From: JAWLDB01 sp041686915
Lineage (GTDB): Bacteria > Bacillota > UBA994 > UBA5500
DNA length: 9,343 nt
Direction of reading: 5' to 3'
Assembly (NCBI GenBank): GCA_041686915.1
Contig: JAWLDB010000103.1
Location: 1 to 9,343, forward strand
A model generated the notes under the pieces. That model was not told where the DNA came from, did not search any database, and saw only the letters and a list, made by a program, of their open reading frames with translations. Of the stretch, positions 5,153 to 9,343 are shown in pieces; the first letter of the stretch is position 1; each line of letters opens with the position of its first letter. A program made the position numbers and the translations under genes.

Positions 5153-6340
5153 ATGCGGATTATTGTCTATACCGGAAAAGGTGGCGTGGGGAAGACCAGT
5201 GTGGCCGCTGCTACAGCTTGCCGGATGGCGGAACTCGGTCATCGTACCCTCATTCTCAGCACGGACGCAGCGCACAGCCTGGGTGACTCGCTCGATAAGA
5301 CACTGGCGCCAGACCCCATCCAGGTCGCAGAGAACCTGTGGGCACAGGAAGTAGACAGCCTGCGGGAGGCAGAGAGAAGTTGGGGCTCAGTGCAGAAATG
5401 GCTCTCAGGGGTAATGCAGTGGGCAAAGATTGGGGATATCGATCCCGAGGAGCTGCTCGTGTTCCCTGGCTTGGAAGAACTGTTCAGCCTACTGCAGATT
5501 CGCAAGCAAGCCGAGTCCGGCAAATTTGACGTGATCGTGGTAGACTGTGCTCCAACCGGAGAGACCTTGCGCCTGCTCAGTTTCCCAAGCACCTTGCACT
5601 GGTGGCTGGAGAAGATGTTCCCCTATAAACGCCGCATGGTGAAGGTGGTCCGGCCGGTCGTGAAAGTAGTCGGTGGTGGCTTGGAGTTACCCCCGGAGCA
5701 AGCCATGGACGAAGTGGAGAATCTGTTCCATGAGCTCAACGCCATGCAGCAGCTGTTGCTTGACCCGAAGATCACCTCAGTGCGCGTGGTGCTGAACCCA
5801 GAGAAGATGGTCATCGCCGAAGCACGGCGCTCGTTTACTTACTTGAACCTGTTTGGCTTCAACACAGACGCCATCGTAGTCAACCGCGTGTTACCAGAAG
5901 CAGCAGAGCACGGCTACCTGGCGAACTGGCGCGAGACGCAAGGTAAGTACCTGAAGGAAATTGAGATGTCCTTCAGCCCACTGCCGATCATGACTGTCCC
6001 GCACATGCCGTCAGAAGTCGTTGGTCTGCCCATGCTCAAGCAGGTGGCCACGGCAGCCTTCAAACAAGCGGATCCGGTCACGATCTTCCACACCGGCCGC
6101 GTGGAGGAAGTAACTAAAGATGGAGATGGCTACAACTTGGAGTTGGCTGTACCCTTTGCCCCCAAAGAACAGATTAGCCTGATTGAACGCGGCGACGAGC
6201 TGACGGTGCAGGTCGGTGGATACAAGCGCAAGGTCATCCTGCCCAGGTCCCTGCAAGGCCGCCCGGTGTTCGGAGCCAAGTTCGTGGAGAATAAGCTGCG
6301 CGTCCGTTTCGGAGAACGCCAAACTGAGGAGGTTAAATAG
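5153..6340 (+). CDS. ArsA/Get3-family ATPase with C-terminal HSP20-like domain
   Basis: This 395-residue soluble P-loop ATPase is of the deviant-Walker type, single-unit rather than the duplicated form of classical ArsA. Residues 8-16 (GKGGVGKTS) are the nucleotide loop with the signature lysine K9. STDAAHSLGDSL (36-47) is switch I. PGLEE (105-109) and D131-CAPTGETLRLL form the conserved block and switch II. NR at 244-245 is the likely base-recognition pair. Residues 311-392 look like the beta-rich HSP20-like domain found at the end of many bacterial ArsA homologues. I see neither the Get3 CxxC zinc motif nor the three-cysteine arsenite site, and no arsenic genes are nearby. A role in arsenite export is therefore unlikely. 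A targeting or chaperone-like role is an inference. The start has an ideal AGGAGGT seven bases upstream. The next gene's ATG directly follows the stop. Confidence 0.93.
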   Translation: MRIIVYTGKGGVGKTSVAAATACRMAELGHRTLILSTDAAHSLGDSLDKTLAPDPIQVAENLWAQEVDSLREAERSWGSVQKWLSGVMQWAKIGDIDPEELLVFPGLEELFSLLQIRKQAESGKFDVIVVDCAPTGETLRLLSFPSTLHWWLEKMFPYKRRMVKVVRPVVKVVGGGLELPPEQAMDEVENLFHELNAMQQLLLDPKITSVRVVLNPEKMVIAEARRSFTYLNLFGFNTDAIVVNRVLPEAAEHGYLANWRETQGKYLKEIEMSFSPLPIMTVPHMPSEVVGLPMLKQVATAAFKQADPVTIFHTGRVEEVTKDGDGYNLELAVPFAPKEQISLIERGDELTVQVGGYKRKVILPRSLQGRPVFGAKFVENKLRVRFGERQTEEVK

Positions 6341-6559
6341 ATGCAAAGAGAAGTGATTCACCGTTTGCTGGATGATTTGCTCGACCTGAAGTCCAGTCTG
6401 CCAACCGGGGACCTAAGAATAGCCAAGCGGCACTTCCTGACCGCCAAGAAAGAGTTCTTGCTTGGGGCCCTTTCCCTGGTTGACCTGGCGCTGAAGAATT
6501 GCCCTGAAGGCGACGCTACGGCCGGGAACGCCGCCAAATCCATCCCAATTGAAAACTGA
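6341..6559 (+). CDS. Small helical protein coupled to the ArsA-like ATPase
   Basis: This is a 72-residue protein of no family I can name. It reads as a helical hairpin. Helix 1 is about residues 3-18 (REVIHRLLDDLLDLKS). A turn follows (SLPTGD). Helix 2, about 24-52, contains AKRHFLTAKKEFLLGALSLV and is amphipathic rather than clearly transmembrane. A polar tail ends the protein. Its ATG abuts the ATPase TAG with zero gap, and GAGGAGG (6326-6332) lies eight bases upstream inside the ATPase gene, so translation is probably coupled. Codon use resembles that of the neighbours, and a terminator follows within five bases of the stop. The tight coupling suggests a partner, adaptor or client of the ATPase. 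This is inferred from position only. Confidence 0.8.
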   Translation: MQREVIHRLLDDLLDLKSSLPTGDLRIAKRHFLTAKKEFLLGALSLVDLALKNCPEGDATAGNAAKSIPIEN

Positions 6560-6563
6560 TGCA

Positions 6564-6594
6564 AAGAGCCAGTTCAATCGCTGAACTGGCTCTT
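6564..6594. terminator. Shared bidirectional terminator
   Basis: A 13-bp perfect stem (6564-6576 with 6582-6594, AAGAGCCAGTTCA and its complement) has a 5-nt loop, ATCGC. It sits between two converging genes, five bases after the small protein's stop and nine bases beyond the cyclase stop on the - strand. Short T/A flanks on each side (CTCTTAA and, on the other strand, CTCTTTGC) suit termination in both directions. Confidence 0.85.
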
Positions 6595-6603
6595 AACATC
6601 CCG

Positions 6604-8124
6604 CTACTGTAACTCAGAGTAGGCTATGCAGCTGAGCGCGTTTCGCTTGGCGTGATACATTGCCGTATCAGCCTTGTTCATCAGTTCCTTAGGCTCTATG
6701 CCGTCATCCGGGAAGACGCTGATACCTATGCTCGGTTGCACCTTCAACTCGTGCCCGTCTACCAGGAAAGGGGTCTGGAAGACGCCGCGCAGCTTTTGGG
6801 TTACCTGCAGCGCATTCTCGGCAGAGTCGATATCGGAGAGCAGTATGGTGAACTCGTCTCCCCCTAGCCTCGATACTACGTCATTTTTTCGCAGGTTTTC
6901 CTGTAGCCGCGCTGCCACCGACTGCAATAGCCTGTCGCCCATCGCATGCCCCAGGGTGTCGTTCACTTCCTTGAAGTCATTCAGATCGACAAACAGGACG
7001 GCTAGTTTATTCCCATTCTTCTTGCTCGCCGCTGTCTGGTTGTCCAACAATCTCTCAAACAGCGCACGGTTGGCCAGGTTGGTCAAAGGATCACGGTAAG
7101 CCATCGCTTCAGACTTGCGGAGCAGTGTTAGGATGATGAACAGGAAGCAAACATAGAGCAAGGCGATTAGCCCCATGCTGTGCCAGAAACGCACGTCCTG
7201 TCGACGAACTTCCCCAACCATCACACTGTCGTCATAAACCAACCTGATTACGTAAGAGTTCCACCAGTTCAGATGTCCGTTGTCATGATACTTAAGATAC
7301 GGTATGTACTTGCAGGTCTTTCTTATACTAGCTGCATCATCGCTTACAGTTTCCACCTGCTCGTTGGATGTAATTACCCTCTGTATCAGCAGCTTCTCGT
7401 CCGCCTGCAGCTCAGTGTCATAATCCGTCTTCCCATCTACCGTGCCAAACGCTCCGATGCTTGATCCATCCTCGTTGAACTTGAATATAGTCACTGCCTC
7501 CAGGTCCTCGTATTGGTCAGTCAAATTATCTGCAATCGAGAAGACACTGAGGTTGCTTAGCTCAGGAAAGCGCTTGCCGACATTTACACCGAGTTCGAGC
7601 AGATACCGGTGATCAGGGGTGGGCATGTAGCTATAGCGCATCAGTTCACCGGTCAACGTAGATGAATCCAACCGGTCTGCCACAAACGTATCTCCATCCA
7701 TCCGCGAGCGCAACAGCCGTGAAAAAGCCGGGAACCCGCTGAAATCCAGTCCTAGGTCGGCTTCAAAAGTAGTCATGATGACTTTCAGGTTGCGGTCGAT
7801 CACGTAGATCTCATATCCGTCAAATTGCTTTTGCATCGCGTCCAGATCCCACGTGTAAACGTCCGGGTTCTGCCCGTATTTATCCAGCATCACTTGCGAG
7901 TACATTTCCATGCTACGGGTCAGTTGGCTTTCGGCAATCATGCCTGTCAAGTCTGCGTATTGCAAAGCGCTGTAGACACTCTCTTCCACCATTGCATGCT
8001 TGGTCTCGTAGTCAGAGTTGATGACCGCGATAGATGTGGAGTAGTTTCTGTAGAAGATGGAGACCAGGATTGCGAAAACAGCACTAGTAACAACGCATAT
8101 CAACACATGGTGTGCCCTTCTCAT
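6604..8124 (-). CDS. Membrane-anchored diguanylate cyclase (GGDEF) with extracytoplasmic sensor region
   Basis: This 506-residue enzyme would make cyclic di-GMP from two GTP. Its layout is: a transmembrane helix at about 6-26; an outside sensor region at about 27-312, with Cache-like features (EIYVIDRNLKVIMTT, YSYMPTPDHRYLLELGV); a second transmembrane helix at about 316-335; then a GGDEF domain from about 341. The domain starts with the usual YRDPLTNLANR. The active site is intact, RLGGDEF with GGDEF at 421-425. R412-K-N-D415, five residues before it, is a canonical inhibitory I-site, so product feedback is expected. There is no EAL or HD-GYP domain. The frame extends upstream to an ATG at 8184. 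I prefer the ATG at 8122-8124 because AGGGGG (8131-8136) lies six bases before it and the protein then begins directly with the membrane anchor. The sensed ligand is unknown. Confidence 0.93.
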   Translation of the reverse strand: MRRAHHVLICVVTSAVFAILVSIFYRNYSTSIAVINSDYETKHAMVEESVYSALQYADLTGMIAESQLTRSMEMYSQVMLDKYGQNPDVYTWDLDAMQKQFDGYEIYVIDRNLKVIMTTFEADLGLDFSGFPAFSRLLRSRMDGDTFVADRLDSSTLTGELMRYSYMPTPDHRYLLELGVNVGKRFPELSNLSVFSIADNLTDQYEDLEAVTIFKFNEDGSSIGAFGTVDGKTDYDTELQADEKLLIQRVITSNEQVETVSDDAASIRKTCKYIPYLKYHDNGHLNWWNSYVIRLVYDDSVMVGEVRRQDVRFWHSMGLIALLYVCFLFIILTLLRKSEAMAYRDPLTNLANRALFERLLDNQTAASKKNGNKLAVLFVDLNDFKEVNDTLGHAMGDRLLQSVAARLQENLRKNDVVSRLGGDEFTILLSDIDSAENALQVTQKLRGVFQTPFLVDGHELKVQPSIGISVFPDDGIEPKELMNKADTAMYHAKRNALSCIAYSELQ

Positions 8125-8237
8125 GTCAAGCCCCCTAGCATGTAAAGAGTTGCCAAAACAACACTTTCTATGCCGCAGGCCCATTTCCTGTAGCTAATAA
8201 CAAGGATATAGAAATATTCTGATGGACGTAAGGGCTG

Positions 8238-9206
8238 TTACCACACCAAGCTCTGCCGTAGCTTCTCCTGCGCTTCCCGCATCTCCATCACCCAAGTGTA
8301 ATGCAGGTTGAAGAACTTGTCATTTATCCACTCGTCGCCCTCAACCGGCACCCGGTATATCGGGATTGTCCCGAGCAGCTCATAGTGATGGATGATGATC
8401 GAGTCAAAGATTGCCGCCATCTCTGCCTGGCTCAGCAACCGCTCCTGCGAGTACGTGGAATAGAACCTCTGGAAGTTGGCATGCGTCTTCTCCAGGTCCT
8501 TAATATCCGCCTTCACGAAGTTGGTCCCATTGCAGATGGTGGCTATATCAAAGATAGGGTAGGAGAGGGAGGAAATATCAAAGTCGACGACTACGATCTC
8601 GCCTGACGCCTGCTTCAGCAGGTTGCCGGTATGCAGGTCGCCATGGGTGAAGCCTTTGGGCAAGTTCATCACATTGCTCCACAGCTCATGCCCATACGCT
8701 TCCATCTCGTCTATCTTGCTCGCATCCCAGTCCAGGTCCCGCATATGCCCGATAAACCTATCTATATAGAAGTCTTTCTCCAGAGTGCAAAGCTCCCCAG
8801 GGTACTCCATCAGCCGGTGCATCCTGCCTGTCAGCTCTCCGATAGCACATGCGTCCTTCTGCAGGTCAGCCTGCTTGCCATCGACGTACTCAAACAGCAC
8901 ACCGATTCGCGTACCTTCCGCCATCTCAAAACTAGAGTACAGCTGGTTTTGTCTGGTTCGGATGATCTCAGGCACAGGGAAGCCGTTCTGCTTTAGGTAA
9001 GACATGATCTCGGTCGATTGGATGGCTGCTTGCACATCAAAAGCCCGATACAGCTTGAAGGCGTATCTCCTGTCCTTCTCCCTCAGGAAGTAGACCGCAC
9101 CAATCATGTCGCGATACAGGCGAATATGGGAGAGCTGCAGGTCATAGGTGCTGTTCAAGTACTCCATCAAGCTTAGGTTGTCTGGAACTGAATGCAGCGT
9201 CTTCAT
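8238..9206 (-). CDS. Aminoglycoside-phosphotransferase-like (APH family) kinase
   Basis: This 322-residue soluble protein has the protein-kinase-like fold of the APH/choline-kinase group, which transfers phosphate from ATP to a small-molecule hydroxyl. Visible landmarks are: K51 in YAFKLYR as the likely ATP-binding lysine; the hinge FEYVDG (105-110); the catalytic loop H188-GDLHTGN195, with D190 as catalytic base; and the metal-binding DFD at 208-210 (VVVDFD). It is in the size range of homoserine-kinase-type and other APH-like enzymes. The substrate cannot be told from the sequence, and drug resistance should not be assumed. AGGGGG (9212-9217) lies five bases before the ATG, the same type of site used by the cyclase downstream. 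The acetyltransferase gene ends 23 bp upstream, so the two are probably co-transcribed. The cyclase start lies 113 bp downstream on the same strand. Confidence 0.9.
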   Translation of the reverse strand: MKTLHSVPDNLSLMEYLNSTYDLQLSHIRLYRDMIGAVYFLREKDRRYAFKLYRAFDVQAAIQSTEIMSYLKQNGFPVPEIIRTRQNQLYSSFEMAEGTRIGVLFEYVDGKQADLQKDACAIGELTGRMHRLMEYPGELCTLEKDFYIDRFIGHMRDLDWDASKIDEMEAYGHELWSNVMNLPKGFTHGDLHTGNLLKQASGEIVVVDFDISSLSYPIFDIATICNGTNFVKADIKDLEKTHANFQRFYSTYSQERLLSQAEMAAIFDSIIIHHYELLGTIPIYRVPVEGDEWINDKFFNLHYTWVMEMREAQEKLRQSLVW

Positions 9207-9229
9207 AAGAACCCCCTACCCCGTAATCA

Positions 9230-9343
9230 TTAGTCTAGCTTTAGTTGCAGTACTGCCTCATCACCTTCAACTTCACCAGTGTCAACAAAGCCGAGCTTCC
9301 TGTAAAACTCCAAGGCCCCACCATCCTGAACGCAGCTGGTACC
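9230..9343 (-). CDS. GNAT-family acetyltransferase, C-terminal end only
   Basis: Reading the - strand from the window edge gives 37 residues in frame to a TAA at 9230-9232. They contain GALEFYRKLGFVDTGEVEGD followed by EAVLQLKLD. The A-x-x-F-Y-x-K-L-G-F block is the typical last helix-strand of Gcn5-related N-acetyltransferases, which transfer an acetyl group from acetyl-CoA to an amine. The acetyl-CoA-binding loop and substrate region lie beyond the window, so the substrate is unknown. The stop is 23 bp before the APH-like kinase start, which suggests one transcript for the two genes. Confidence 0.8.
   Translation of the reverse strand, partial: GTSCVQDGGALEFYRKLGFVDTGEVEGDEAVLQLKLD

Noticed and set aside
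5153..6340. Arsenite-pump ATPase arsA.
   Set aside because: The arsenite-binding cysteines of classical ArsA are not evident, the protein is a single unit with an HSP20-like end, and there is no arsB, arsD or arsC beside it, so I did not give an ars symbol.
8447..8458. A further operator-like sequence (TGCGAGTACGTG) related to the marR sites.
   Set aside because: It has two mismatches to operator 1 and lies within the kinase coding sequence, far from any promoter.
8238..9206. Aminoglycoside resistance gene.
   Set aside because: The APH fold is shared by many metabolic kinases, and nothing in the sequence or neighbours points to a drug substrate.

Overview
The window looks like a moderate-GC, low-synteny accessory region of a Gram-positive-type Firmicute, probably from the Clostridia. 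Three things point there: a large S-layer-homology (SLH) surface protein with MBG/YDG repeats, Shine-Dalgarno sites of the AGGAGG/AGGGGG type, and compact intrinsic terminators. No marker gene fixes the taxon, so this is an inference.

Layout, left to right. (1) Bases 1-2559 hold the 3' part of a secreted modular surface protein on the + strand: about five MBG repeats, a YDG-like segment, three divergent InlB-B-like repeats and three C-terminal SLH modules. A strong terminator follows. (2) Bases 2620-4530 are a patchwork region. It carries four copies of a short palindromic repeat with the invariant core ATTATACGTCCCC. These lie around a doubtful small ORF (2791-3054) and an orphan CPBP-family membrane protease gene (3422-4255). 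(3) Bases 4534-6594 form a regulated cluster on the + strand: a sigma-A-type promoter, a MarR-family regulator, an ArsA/Get3-like ATPase with a C-terminal HSP20-like domain, and a 72-residue helical protein whose ATG directly abuts the ATPase stop codon. Three near-identical imperfect palindromes (TWCGANNWCGTA) lie in the marR promoter and just upstream of the ATPase, and are probably the regulator's operators. A hairpin at 6564-6594 closes the cluster and also faces the converging gene. (4) Bases 6604-9343 are on the - strand. In transcription order they hold the C-terminal end of a GNAT acetyltransferase, an aminoglycoside-phosphotransferase-like kinase, and a membrane-anchored diguanylate cyclase with an intact active site and an intact RxxD inhibitory site.

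How the parts may work together: the best supported unit is MarR, ArsA-like ATPase and small protein, a self-regulated operon of unknown substrate. No arsenic gene is present in the window to suggest arsenite export. The GNAT and kinase genes are 23 bp apart and probably co-transcribed. The cyclase is 113 bp further on and may be separate. The repeat family is the main non-genic structure. No Y1 (RAYT) transposase or other mobile-element gene is visible, so any mobiliser would have to be elsewhere in the genome.
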